From Notospermus geniculatus (lineage: Eukaryota; Nemertea; Pilidiophora; Heteronemertea; Lineidae): a stretch of DNA of 64,000 bases. A program made the translations under genes and the position numbers. Positions 46,587 through 57,248 of the stretch are shown here, in pieces (position 1 is the stretch's first letter; every line of letters starts with the position of its first letter). The stretch lies in the NCBI GenBank assembly GCA_002633025.1, contig NMRB01001090.1:111243-175242 (forward strand). The letters run 5' to 3'. Below the pieces are notes generated by a model. That model saw only the letters and a list, made by a program, of their open reading frames with translations. It was not told the DNA's origin and did not search any database.

Positions 46587-46934
46587 CTAGGTGGGCAGCT
46601 GATACTGTACCTTCAACAAAGGTGGTTTATCAAGGCAATTTTGCATCGAATCGAGAAAAATATGCTCGATTTTACAGATATTAGCAATAGTGAACACTCC
46701 CTCGGCGGAACTAACTGACCTCGTCCCCGAGGTGCCGCACATGCATTGGGCGTATGTTTCTGCATAGGCATCGAAAAAGGTACCATGTTTCCCGGTTTTC
46801 CCCACAGCATTACGCCAGGCGTAATGATTACGCAAAACACAGTAAGCCTTCAAAAACCATGCCTCTATCGCGGCGATTCGCTTGCGCTGTTGCCTAGTAT
46901 TTTCGCTCCACGCGCGGCGTTTCTGACACGTCAT
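46587..46934 (-). CDS. Hypothetical protein, 115 aa
   Basis: I do not recognise this ORF. It begins with a basic segment (MTCQKRRAW...RQQRKRIAAIEAWF). It continues with FLKAYCVLRNHYAWRNAV and GVFTIANICKIEHIFLDSMQ, which look like amphipathic helices, so it may be real coding sequence. No homologous family comes to mind. The upstream side has a CRE-like TGACGTCA at 46934-46942. It could be a small transposon accessory protein. Confidence 0.35.
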   Translation of the reverse strand: MTCQKRRAWSENTRQQRKRIAAIEAWFLKAYCVLRNHYAWRNAVGKTGKHGTFFDAYAETYAQCMCGTSGTRSVSSAEGVFTIANICKIEHIFLDSMQNCLDKPPLLKVQYQLPT

Positions 46935-47205
46935 CTGACGTCAGTGAGCGCCAAACATGAACCAATATCTTACTAAGAAAAACCGTCGATGCTGTTTCTT
47001 GTACGAATCTTGTAAGAAAAATCGTAGATTTTTGTTTAGTAAGATTCATGTCCTGGGCACTCAGGGCGTGTGATGATGGTCTTACATAAAGATAATGCCA
47101 GGACTTTTTCAGGTTACTGTTCTGAACATCATGATTACATGTAAACCTTAATATCATGAACAGTTTCTCGAGATAAGCGCCCAAGGCTGTAAAGAAATAG
47201 CAGTG

Positions 47206-47385
47206 GGAAATTTTGGTACTTTTTCAATTTCACAAAGTGGGATGAATTTTTTCCCCATTTTGAGAAATTGTCTTAAAATGACATGACATTTTGTCTGATT
47301 TTTCGGGCGATATTTCTCAAAATGGGAAAAAATTACCCCAATTTGAAAATCTTGCGCAATTTTGCGCAAAAGTGCCAAAATTTCC
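47206..47385. mobile_element. Palindromic MITE, 180 bp
   Basis: The ends GGAAATTTTGG and CCAAAATTTCC are inverted. Inner segments AATTTTTTCCCCATTTTGAG and CTCAAAATGGGAAAAAATT also pair. No target duplication is evident. Confidence 0.7.
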
Positions 47386-47420
47386 TATTCTTATTTTCCA
47401 TTTTTATTTCTTTTATTTCT

Positions 47421-47810
47421 TATGCCCGCTGTGCACGATCCCTCAAAGTTGGATGACAAAAACTTGAAAAAGATTGATCGTGTACGGCGGAAAATTAGAT
47501 GAAATATTTTGCGTCAATCACAGATTGATGGAATAGAGCCAGTCCTATTTTTGAATGACGAATTTGACCGTCTACGGCGGGCGTGGATATTTATTGAACA
47601 ATTAACCCTCCTGAATTAGAGTTTTCTGATTACGAATGTCATTTTATGAATGGAGGTTATGCAACTGGACTGGTTTTGTAATGCCATTTTGTGAAAGATT
47701 GGATGAAAATGATTGACCGTGTATGGCAGGGCCCTATACATAAAATATTGACCAAAATGATTGACGAAAAAGTTAGATGAAAATGATTCATCCTGTACAG
47801 CGGTCATTAC
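47421..47810. mobile_element. MITE-like element with CCGCTGT termini and internal short repeats
   Basis: TGCCCGCTGTGCACGATC near 47423 is inverted as GATTCATCCTGTACAGCGGTCA ending near 47805. Variants of GATTGA(C/T)CGTGTACGGCGG and TTGGATGAAAATGATT recur inside. It lies just beyond the stop of the truncated GPCR frame. Confidence 0.5.
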
Positions 47811-47839
47811 TCCCTTATCAGGAATATTCGAACCAATAC

Positions 47840-48169
47840 CTACATAAACTGGATATCTCTCTCATCTTGCACCGATTTGTGAAAGAAGGAGGGAGTGAAT
47901 ACGTTTGTCAAGACCACCAGAATATTACCCACAACAGCCATGGCTGTCATATAGATGGACGGCGACATGTTTTTATTGTTGCCCTTGTTTGCAATAATTA
48001 TGATGAGGGTATTACCAGGTACGCCGAGAAAAAAGAACGGAATAGGACTGTAGAAACCAAACGTCTCGTACACTTGTGCCAATTTGTCGACATTTCCGTA
48101 TCTGCAAATTGTTTCCCGCTGGCTGACGGTGTATGTCATTCCATCAACATGTTCTGCAGTGTTGGCCAT
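47840..48169 (-). pseudogene. Rhodopsin-family GPCR fragment (N-terminus to TM2)
   Basis: This is a 109-residue frame. After a hydrophilic N-terminus come IPFFFLGVPGNTLIIIIAN, a typical TM1 with the conserved GN pair, then a short first loop KGNNKNMSPSIYMTAMAV and a second hydrophobic segment VGNILVVLTNVF like TM2. The usual Asp of TM2 is replaced (AMAVVG rather than AMAVAD). The frame stops after TM2, close to a MITE at 47421-47810. TM3 to TM7 are not found nearby. It is either a 5' exon or, more likely, a decayed fragment. Confidence 0.65.
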
Positions 48170-48255
48170 CGAATGCGCCCCACATGCGGTCCGTTTAGTA
48201 GTGCTGATGACGATTACCTAAATCTGAATTAGCAAAAACTGCAAATGAAAATAAT

Positions 48256-48790
48256 GTGCCGATTTCACAAAGGGGGCCGGAACTACGAAGCGCGATTAGG
48301 CCAACACGCGTGTAAATACATAGTTATTCAGGTTAAGGGCCTAGAAAACCATTGTTTTGCTACCTTGTACGCTGCTTAATCGGCAGCATTTGCCCGCAGG
48401 ATAATCACCCGGTTAACTTCCTTTCCTTTGTCTAGCTGCAGGAGGACAAAAGAAAAATTTAAACAACCTACAGGCCTTGTTTAGAGTCATTCAACTCCTT
48501 TCTTTGATCCTCCTGCACGTAAACGTAGGAATGTTAACCGCGTGTGGTTATCTTGTGGGTAAATGCTGCCGATTAAGCAACGTACAAGGTAGCAAAACAA
48601 TGGTTTTCTAGGCCCTTAACCTGAATAACTATGAATTTACACGCGTGTTGGCCTAATCGCGCTTCGTAGTTACGGCCCAGGGTGTTTAAGACTTAGACGT
48701 GTGTAACTTCGTCAAATGCATGGTGGAAGTGCGTGCATTTAGCGAAGTTACACGCGTCTAAGTGTTAAACACCCTTTGTGAAATCGGCCC
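48256..48790. mobile_element. GGGCC MITE (family B) carrying a nested MITE
   Basis: The outer ends GTGCCGATTTCACAAAGG and CCCTTTGTGAAATCGGCCC are flanked by AAT (48253-48255 and 48791-48793). Its interior (TTAGACGTGTGTAACTTCG and GAAGTTACACGCGTCTAA) matches the copy at 10304-10433. It is interrupted by the element at 48274-48678. Confidence 0.85.
48274..48678. mobile_element. Nested MITE (family A), 405 bp, long arms
   Basis: The ends GGGCCGGAACTACGAAGCGC and GCGCTTCGTAGTTACGGCCC are inverted. Arms of about 110 bp contain TTATTCAGGTTAAGGGCC and TTGCTACCTTGTACG. AGG directly flanks both sides (48271-48273 and 48679-48681), and removing one copy plus the element rebuilds the family B sequence CACAAAGGGTG. 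Confidence 0.9.
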
Positions 48791-48998
48791 AATGTACACG
48801 GCATTGCTCTAAAAATGATGTGTCATTATCATTATTAACTCGTCACCCCGCAGGCCAAGAAGGCTCATGTACGTGTGCTCTTCGTGTTCCCAATACATTT
48901 ACTAGGCTCAAATAATTTTTAAAAAATTTCTTCCGGCGGGATTAGGTTACCTGAGCATAGGAACACAGTTAAGAAATCTGGAAATTAGTCGTGGCGTC

Positions 48999-49808
48999 AT
49001 GTTATATAAAACTGACAGAGAATCTATTGCACAGGTATTTGCTGATAAATATGAGGCTCTCTACTCTAGTGTATCATATGATGAAAATGACATGCAAGTT
49101 TTAATGGAAGATATAAATGTAAGGATAAAGCGGCTTTTCCACGTTGCAATATTATTGCACAATATGAGGATCAAAATGGGAAATATTACTGCCAATCTTT
49201 CTCCCATCCATTATGCCAGAAATACATGTCACCCATTTGGGGCCCCATATTGTGCAATAATATTGTATGTGGATGGACCCCTTAAGGGATGAACGTTCCC
49301 ATGTCTTTTGTGATAGAAACGGACACATTGTGACACCTGATGAAGTACAATCAGCTATTAATCCGCTGAATAAAGGCAAACATGGGGGCAACCATAGATT
49401 ATTTTCAGACCATTTGATCAACGGTACCGACAAATTAAACGAGGCCCTTGCAAATCTTTTTACGGCTATGCTTACTCATGCTTATGTTCCACAGGGTTTT
49501 CGACAAGCTACTATTTTCCCAATTCCTAAAAACAAGAGAAAATCATGTAATGACTCGGAAAACTACCGAGGTATTACCCTCAGCAGTATCCTTGGAAAAG
49601 TACTAGATCACATCCTATTGTCTAAATGTAATAAGGTTTTCACATCATGTGATTTGCAATTTGGTTTTAAAAAGAAATCGTCAACTTCACAGTGTACCGG
49701 TACTGTAGTTCTAAATGAAACAATCCAGTATTACAAGAGTAGAGGTTCTGGTGTGTACACCATGTTATTGGATGCCACCAAAGCATTCGATAGAGTGCAT
49801 TACATTAA
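48999..49808 (+). pseudogene. Non-LTR retrotransposon reverse transcriptase, 5' half
   Basis: The segment IAQVFADKYEALYSSV precedes DEVQSAINPLNKGKHGGNHR, FRQATIFPIPKNKRK, NYRGITLSSILGKVLD, LQFGFKKKSSTSQC and LLDATKAFDRVHY, which are the early RT motifs of a CR1/Jockey-like LINE. The first catalytic Asp is in LLDATKAFD. The frame ends at the TTAA where the large transposon starts; the 3' half resumes at 62112. A small inverted repeat at 49144-49268 also interrupts the region before GHIVT. The copy is probably 5'-truncated near 49000. Confidence 0.85.
49144..49268. mobile_element. Short inverted-repeat insertion in the LINE
   Basis: Arms of 20 bp are perfect: CAATATTATTGCACAATATG at 49147-49166 and its inverse at 49246-49265. 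The reading frame changes across it. Confidence 0.65.
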
Positions 49809-49829
49809 GGGCGAGCCATTGTTGTGAAT

Positions 49830-52420
49830 TTTTGAAATGTGGCCAGGCGTCGTAAATAAAAGATGTCAAAATACCATAAAAGTACAAGTTGTATGACGTA
49901 AATGAAGGCACCAGCGGGGTCTATAAGTCAAAAGGAGTTGAATGAGACGCGTATTGAACGCACTAATTATCTAATAAGCTGAAACAAAAGATTTGTTTTC
50001 GGAACACTTTCCGAAGAAATGACACATTTTGAAGATCTAACAACATGCCGAACATGAAGTTCGATGTTGTTTCTACTTACTCCACTCGTTTAGGTAGCCT
50101 TATTTTCAACAGACATAGAGAACTGAGCAGCGATTTCCATGAATGCTGCCAGATTTTCCGACACCGGGTCGCCATGACACGTGTGGATTTTACTTCCTGG
50201 AACTACTTTTTAGGCTCGTCCCACTGACTTCCTGACCTTATGCAAATGAGCATTGGTAAACATTAACCCTTTGCAGCTCATGCCCTGGCAGTGTGACACC
50301 AAATCCTGGCTGGAAATTATAGGGGGTTTATTTCCTACAATAACTTGTAGTATCTTCAGTCTGGATCCACACCTGATTCAGAGGGAAAATGCACTGGATG
50401 AAGACCATACCATGAAGATTTTGGAGGTTTTGCAGCAAAGTTGCAAAGCAATGAAGTCGTAACAGACCACCTGGATGATCTCTCCCTCTGAGGCAGCAAC
50501 ATTGAGGGAAAGTATTTTTGCCTTAGGATAAGGCACTGCACCATCAGTGATTGAAAAGTCAGCATCCTATCTCAATAGGACCACAACTCCAAGATTAGCC
50601 TACTTTCCAAAAGATCACAGCATAGTTTGAATCATGAGCACAGAAAATGTATTACAATAAAAATAATCATTCATTTATTTACACCACTTTACAAGCTTAC
50701 AGACCAAAATGCACCCACAACACAAGTGGGGAGTTTCACCTGGGCTATCCTGTGGACAGAAAAGCAAGCATATAAGTTTGCAGATAAGATCCCACTCTAT
50801 ATCAGGCACTTGATGCCACCCAAATGAAAGAGGAGGTGTACTCAATACACACAACATCGCAAATCTACCAGCATACATCTAAGCTGAAAACTAAAACTAG
50901 ACTGTAACTCCTTTGGTAATATTTTTTGACAAGCAGCATAGGAGTACATTATCCTGTTTTCATAACACCTTCTGAAGTACATTGCATCAACGACAAACGA
51001 GGAGGTCACTTGGCCTGATCATCCCCCATTCTGGAGGAACTGCAGACTACTCTACACTATTTGGGGTGATCACTTCTCAGAAACCAAGCATAAATCCCAT
51101 TGTTAAAGTTATCATACAATACTGCAAGAGGGGCTGAGTGCAAAAGGGCACCACATGATACTTTGGGTCAAGCTGAAACAGACATACTATCATACTCATG
51201 ACCACATCACCTAAGAAAACATCATTGAGAATGACAATTCACATCCCTCGGCAGGTTGCTTTAGTCATGTCACACTATATAGTCACAGAAAGGATTTCTC
51301 AAATGACAAGTCCACAATTCAGTTCTGTATGTGTCCTTTTCTGATCGCCTTAGACAATTCTAAATGCAACAAAACACATGGAAAGTTTCCTTTCAACAAT
51401 GCAGATTAGTTTGATTTGCACTATCACACCAAAGCTGTCCTGATAAGTTGTGTTTGTTCACCAACACCACAGTCAGTACGGTATTATCTCATTATCTGCT
51501 TCATCCGTTTTCTATAGTTCATCTTCCTTTGAGGCCGCTTCAAGAGACAGTCACCACCAAAGTCATCATGAGCGGTTTTGTGCAACGTCTGGCTTCGTCA
51601 ATTCAAGGGCATTCCAGCCTTGCAGTCAAAGCAGTTGCTCTTGCCTGGAAAAAGATAATGTCAATTTGAGACGCATGCAGTACACGAATGCCAATGCTAA
51701 GAAGATACTACCAAAAACAGATAAGCAAGCTTATCTATTTTTGATACTACCCAATTACAGAGCAATAACACAGCCAACCTCTTCCTTGTCTTATTCAGTT
51801 ATAGCAAGTTTTGCAAACAGAAACAATGTTATTCATGTTTCTGTGTCTCTATCACTGAAACACATGCATAGAGTAATCTGATATCCAAATGGAGGAAACC
51901 AGAGGATTTGACATGAGAGGTGCCATGCCAAGGAGTGCAAGTACGCCCCTTTTGGACATGATGGCAGTCAGTAGCAATGGTACGGTATTTACCTGATCAG
52001 TTCCCGTCTCCCAGAAGGGTGCGACTCGCACTCTTCTTTTGCTTCCAACAGCCTATCGCAGAACCTTCAAATGATTACATTGGATGGAGAGAAATCCAAG
52101 ATTCGGTCATCTGTTCAACGGCTTCCATCTTCCTGTGAAGAGTTGCAAGCAGCATCCTTTGCTTTCCTTTGCTCTCTACTAGAAAGTGACTGAGGAAGAC
52201 CCCGGTTGGGGTCCAAATTGGTGACATCCGGAGATGACTTGGCTTATACTATCCTTTTTTTTTGATGTTATAACCAACCTGGGAAAAAGAAGAAAGGTCA
52301 GTAACTGCGCAATTTGTTGTACTCAAATGAGTAATGGAAGCAATTTCAGAAAGATATGAAGTGATTGAATCCAAGATACAATGATATGAAAACCCTGTGC
52401 AATTTGCTTCATACATGTAC
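49830..52420. other. Left subterminal part of the TTAA element, no recognised gene
   Basis: This stretch lies 3' of the transposase/YqaJ gene. ORFs up to 143 aa (51450) show no domain and overlap one another. It may be untranslated or hold a decayed accessory gene. Confidence 0.4.
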
Positions 52421-52427
52421 CTTTCAG

Positions 52428-52531
52428 ACTTTTGGTTTCTTTGTGTGTTTCCTGATGGTGTCTGAGGGCATCCGCCTGCTTGTGTTCCTCTTGCCTGGTG
52501 CCATTTTCATGTAGGAGGAGCATGCCTGTTT
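52428..52531 (-). CDS. Candidate last exon of the YqaJ gene
   Basis: An acceptor (TATTTTCAG) at 52532 is followed by 34 codons and a stop. The product is basic (KMAPGKRNTSRRMP, RKHTKKPKV), like a C-terminal nuclear signal. Phase 0 joins a GTAGGT donor after GDEW at about 52971. An alternative donor four bases later keeps another frame open, so the join is uncertain. Confidence 0.35.
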
Positions 52532-52950
52532 CTGAAAATACACAAGGTGAGAGAAATATTAGTTGTGTGCGCCAGGGGGTGCTAAATCAGTTGATGAACT
52601 AAATAAGGGATCCACCCCTAAAAAAGAGGTGAAATTATTGAAGACTGAAGGAAGAACACCTCCGAAACCACATTTCCCATCAGTTGTCTTCTACCTACCA
52701 AACCAGAGATAGATACTGTAAACCCAGATATTTTCACGGTCATGTTCTTCCGCATTTGCAGGAGATCAAAATACATTGCGTGATCCATAATTTTAGTGTT
52801 TTGATGCATGCCTAAGACTAAGAGGAATTTGCATGGAAAGTTGTTTTTCTGCTGCTTTTCATTTTTCTGATTCTTACTGGTCGTGTAAGATGCAAAAATG
52901 AACCGCACATCAACATTTCTGGTTTTACAGTACCTCATATGCCGGTGTCA

Positions 52951-54582
52951 TCAAAACGTACATATACATGTACCTACCCATTCATCACCAGGTTCCCTGA
53001 TCCCTGGGAACTTCCCATCGCGGGGACAAGCAAGCTCTGGTAGAAGTACCAGAAAATAAAAGGACTTTAGTTTGGCTGACATGGCAGCCCAGAAGCCAGG
53101 GTCCGGAAAAATTCGTTCAACATGGAGCTGGTAAGGATCAACGCAGCGTACGACAAAGTCGCACCACTTAGCCCCAGTGACTGCCAACTGACCCTGGACT
53201 TGGTAATGGTAATCATGATTTTTTTTCAGGGCAAGGGTACCATTGTTGGGCCTAATTTCCAGGCAGGAGTCCTTTTTCTGTGCTGCTGCCTCCGAAAGGT
53301 TGATGGCTTTATTGAGCAGGACGTTTTTTATTTCCAAGATGCCAACACTGGTGCCATTTTCCACAACTAAACCATCTACACTGGCCCCAAGATAGGGTGC
53401 TTGAGGGTCGATATGTAGGCCTGTTTGGGTGACATTGTAGTTGTTGCCCCGGGTGGCATGGTGGAAGATGTACTCCTGTATTGTTACCCTTTCTTGGCGC
53501 AAACCATTCCTAGTGCATGCAGAGACTAAGAATTTGGAATGCAAGAGACGCGACACTGTTTTTGTCACTGCAGTGGTCGGCCGTAACTTGACGATACATC
53601 CAAAATTGGATGCAGTCAGCCTTTTCTTTCGTTCTGTGTGCCAGCGCCCACACAACGACTGACCCGAGGTGCCCTTCTCAATTTCCGCTGCCTCAGCCTG
53701 CGTTACCACCACCTCCTTTGCGAAGAATGCATCCATGGTTGCCTGCAAATCAGAGGGGGACAAATCCTGGGAAGCGTCAAGGCTCTCTGCTCCATATTCT
53801 CTTCTGGCCTTTTTGGAGTCAGCCACTCTTTTCCCAACCGCCTTGCGCTTCCTGGCTCTGGCCCGCACCTCTGGCTTGGCTGCACTCCGGGAGGCATTCC
53901 TCTGGTGTTGCTCCACAAAACGACAGTAGTCCTTCCAAGATTTACTTGCAGGTAAACTGGTGGCCAGCTCCCAAGACTTGGGTGACCACTGCGCCCCCAT
54001 GTTTCGTCGGAGGGAGGCTCCATAGCAACGTCCGTGCCAAGAACCTCTCTGGCTACGGTCAATGACCTTACCGCCATCGAATTTCATCCTGATGCCCATC
54101 CAATTTTCAGCTAAATTGCTGGTGACATTCCTTACAAGGAGCTCAGCCTTGTCTGCTGTTCTATTGAGGAGCACCAGGATGTCATTCAACATGGCCTTGT
54201 CAAGCCCAGAGATGTCTCTGGTGGACGAAGTTCTGGAATTCTCCTGCTCTTTCAAAGACATCCCTTCTGACCAATATCTCTGCTGATTCAGCAGGGCAGT
54301 ATCAAGGTCATCAGGGAGGGGGTCAGGGTCTTCGTCTGCAGGATAAGAACAAGCAGGATCCTCACTACATGTACCAGCACGCAGCTGCAGTAGCCTTGGA
54401 TTTGCAGTATTCCTAACTGCACTGCTCATGGGCCCCAAAGACATGATACACTGAATTGATGATGTCATGTCGAAGCTTTTGGACTGCCACATGGCGGTTG
54501 GACTCACCGGCCCGCGGCCATGTCGATTTAGAGGAATCAGAGGAATCGGAGGAATCAGAGGAAAATACAGTCTGCAGCCCAT
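52951..54582 (-). CDS. Transposase C-terminal part and YqaJ-type exonuclease domain
   Basis: The true open frame is about 54410-52951; the upstream part of this ORF reads into the MITE. First comes a transposase-family tail (LVRNVTSNLAENWMG, RMKFDGGKVIDRSQRGS) and a basic RARARKRKAVGKR stretch. Then comes a YqaJ/lambda-exonuclease-like nuclease: RKKRLTASNFGCIVK, GLRQERVTIQEY, YLGASVDGLV (catalytic Asp), GILEIKNV (E-x-K) and YHYQVQGQLAVTGAKWCDFV (Gln of the fold). These motifs are in the family's order and none is broken. YqaJ-type nucleases accompany transposases in several animal DNA transposons and are thought to process DNA ends. It lies in a frame different from HVFGAHEQCS just upstream, so a frameshift or a small intron separates it from the catalytic part. 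Confidence 0.8.
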   Translation of the reverse strand: MGCRLYFPLIPPIPLIPLNRHGRGPVSPTAMWQSKSFDMTSSIQCIMSLGPMSSAVRNTANPRLLQLRAGTCSEDPACSYPADEDPDPLPDDLDTALLNQQRYWSEGMSLKEQENSRTSSTRDISGLDKAMLNDILVLLNRTADKAELLVRNVTSNLAENWMGIRMKFDGGKVIDRSQRGSWHGRCYGASLRRNMGAQWSPKSWELATSLPASKSWKDYCRFVEQHQRNASRSAAKPEVRARARKRKAVGKRVADSKKARREYGAESLDASQDLSPSDLQATMDAFFAKEVVVTQAEAAEIEKGTSGQSLCGRWHTERKKRLTASNFGCIVKLRPTTAVTKTVSRLLHSKFLVSACTRNGLRQERVTIQEYIFHHATRGNNYNVTQTGLHIDPQAPYLGASVDGLVVENGTSVGILEIKNVLLNKAINLSEAAAQKKDSCLEIRPNNGTLALKKNHDYHYQVQGQLAVTGAKWCDFVVRCVDPYQLHVERIFPDPGFWAAMSAKLKSFYFLVLLPELACPRDGKFPGIREPGDEWVGTCICTF

Positions 54583-56455
54583 CAGACACTAACATCACAC
54601 CGCTATCATGTACTAAATATAAAAATACATCCATGTGATGGAGTTAACATCACGATAGCTTTAGCGGAACTTGCAATTCGGCGCTTTTTCTACTAAGGTG
54701 CTGGCTTTCGGCCCTCAAGTCATTCGACTCTCTTTTCACCAACCTCGGTCATGATGAGTTTATTATAACAACTCAATAGCCCAGGAAATGTTGTGAATTA
54801 ACTATTCTGGTAATTTTATACTTTATCATACGGTGATTTTCTGGTTTTTCCAACCAGATTCCTCTGATTCCTTCGATTCCTCCGATTCCTCTAAATCGAC
54901 ATGGCCCCGGCCCGCATGCGGATTGCACATCTCACACAGGAAACAAGCCTAACAGGCATGGCCTTGGTGAGTCCTCCTGCCCCCTTGTAGTTTGGATTGC
55001 TGGCAACAAGGCCCTCAAGGTGAGACCTGAGGCATTTGCACGCATGGTTGGCACATAACAGTTTCTGTATACGCGGGCACCAAGGTGGTCCCTCTGCCAT
55101 CAATCTTGCCAGGACTGAGCTGTCGCCATCAGCAACGAGGCGTAGGTACCGGAGGCCGTGAACATCCTCACACTCATTAAAAGCAGCCAGGGCCCCATCT
55201 GCTTCCATCGCCTGGCTGCTTTCCGACCAGTTTCTGAAGCAGGTGTGAGGTTTTGGATTAGTGTTCCCCTGTTCAGCCCTGTTACATATGTAACAACATT
55301 TATTTCTGATTTCGAGATGCAGAAGTTTCTGGGAGTAAAAACCAATGACCACCACTACCCCACACAGCGAGTTGAATGAATGCTTGTGTGAACGTTTCCC
55401 CCACCCTCCATCTAAGATTACTGTGGTAGCTGGGACCCCCTCGTCAAAATCACCCCTCTTGATTGCCAATTCCCTCTCTTCCTGCCCAGCAGCCAGCATT
55501 TCTAACTGCAGGGCCCGCTTCCACCAACGACCAATTTGCTCTTCAAGGTCAGTGAACATTCGGCAACTCATATGATTCATCCCCAAAGTTGCCACACATT
55601 CGTTTAATTTGGCTGACCCGCCCCCAGAAGACATTTCCCCCCACACTGCTCTAACGTTCACCTCGAATCTTTTGGCACCATTTTCCATCTCCATCTTTGG
55701 TGATGTATTTATAAAAAAATTTTTGCAAACACCCCAAGCACTGACACAAGAGGATGGATGCAAGACCACAATGAGAGGTCTCACAGCAAAGGCGTAAGGG
55801 AGACTGGCCAATAGTAGCAACTTGAATGGCTTGTGGGCATGTGGCAGCATGCAGTGATAACTTGGCCACGTTGTCACGCAGAAGATTCAAATTCACTAGA
55901 CGGAATTCGCCATCAAAGTTAGCTAATATTGGCTCCTCTCTACCAAGTTGCAGTTTCGTGGGGGGTCACCATTTTACATGAAAACCTATCATACCGGTAC
56001 CGTTTTCGTTTTGAGTTTGGGACGAGAGGAGGTGCATGTATTGGCTTCATTTTTTTCTTCGTTTGCACAGGTTGTTATCTTAGCAAATGTAAATTTCAGT
56101 TGGCCGAGAGGTTGCATACAGTAGGTAGGACAACTACTACCACACGAAGACTCACCAACATTCCCATGATTAGGCCTTCTAATACCACTAATACCAGGAG
56201 GAGGGTCAGGGGCAGTATGAGACATAGGCGTACCACATTCTCTGACTCCACTGTTCTCGAGTCTGAGTGTGAGAGTGAGACAGTCACTCTTTCATCATGC
56301 TCATTGACGACATTGTTTTCAAGTATACCACAACTAGGCCTAGGCCTAGGGCTAGTTGGCCCAGAAGTGGGAGCAGGGACCTGGCTAATGGGCCCTTTCC
56401 TTTTCCAGCCGAACGTTTTGACACGGGGCATGTTCAACCATGCAGTCAGGTGCAC
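54413..56455 (-). pseudogene. Mutator-like (Kolobok-type) DDE transposase, broken
   Basis: The N-terminal segment (MPRVKTFGWKRKG, start candidate at 56431) is in one frame. LVNLNLLRDNVAKLSLHAATC and ETSHCGLASILLCQCLGC are in a second. SPKMEMENGAKRFEVNVRAVWG onward (55740-54916) is in a third. The last holds the catalytic core: TVILDGGWGKRSHKHSFNS (Asp 1), NKCCYICN (cysteine pair), LVADGDSSV (Asp 2), LCANHACKCLRSHLE and GGLTKAMPVRLVSCVRCAIR. A 391-bp MITE then interrupts the frame at RMRAG. The text resumes with ESNRHVAVQKLRHDIINSVY at 54506. At least one shift near the A-rich run at 55713-55725, plus the MITE, make this copy inactive. The family is known from many invertebrates as the 'Mutator-like transposase domain'. 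Confidence 0.8.
54516..54906. mobile_element. MULE-type MITE, 391 bp, in the transposase gene
   Basis: The ends GGCCATGTCGATTTAGAGG and CCTCTAAATCGACATGGCC are perfect inverses. They are followed inward by GAATC(A/G)(G/A)AGGAAT-type repeats (GGAATCGGAGGAATC). A perfect 9-bp duplication CCGGCCCGC flanks it (54507-54515 and 54907-54915). Removing element and one duplicate restores the transposase frame. A 9-bp duplication is typical of Mutator-like elements. Confidence 0.93.
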
Positions 56456-57248
56456 AAGCCAAGGGTTAGCCTAATCTGTACGCTGGCACAGTCAGCATGG
56501 TCAGTGACAGTGCATGCATGCACCACCAGTACAATGGCATTGTCAATGCACAGAAAGCAAAACATCCGGTTCAAACTTCGATAATAAATCGTTGATTTCA
56601 TGAGCATCCAGCATTTATGACTTACCATCAAGAGGTGTATGTGGTGACAGCCTGTTAGCCACTCATCTGAACAACGATCGGACATAATTCGTTGCCTGCG
56701 ATCGTTTACAGCTGGAAATTTTGACGTTTTTACGAAAGTGTGCCCGACTTGATGAATTCATGTTACGCCTGCGCACACATCACGCAAACAGGAAGTCGTA
56801 CTCTGAAAAATGTAAATCTTAGGAAAACTCGATTTTCGGTCATATTCTGTCAATAATTCAACGAAAAATAGTACTGAAATACTTACCGAATTTGTATATG
56901 TTTCCTCTGCACCATTTTGTACCCTGGCAACCTCAGATATGAAAATTAACTGAATGTATCCCTACGCGCACCGCAAAACGAAGATGACAATATTTGGATG
57001 ATGTCCAAAAATGTCAACTATACAAATCGTGTGATTTCTAATCATCTACTGATTTTTATTCTACGAAAAGGATGGGTACTGAAAGGTAAGTATTCATGGA
57101 AACAGAACATGCGGCGCGATGGTCGAATAAGCGCCATCGATCACTTTTTATCGTGCAGGACACTATCGGCGATAAAGTAAACTTCGCTCAATTTCCGCCA
57201 TGTTTGAGATCCTTGGCCAAGATGACTCGTTTACATATTGAGCGCGTA
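56456..57248. other. Upstream region of the transposase gene
   Basis: This is presumably the promoter and 5' leader of the minus-strand transposase gene. I cannot point to a definite core promoter. Short ORFs lack motifs. Confidence 0.4.

Noticed and set aside
53610-54065. 151-aa plus-strand ORF
   Set aside because: It is antisense to the transposase/YqaJ gene.
55929-56474. 181-aa plus-strand ORF
   Set aside because: It is antisense to the N-terminal part of the transposase. Its sequence is low complexity with no motif.
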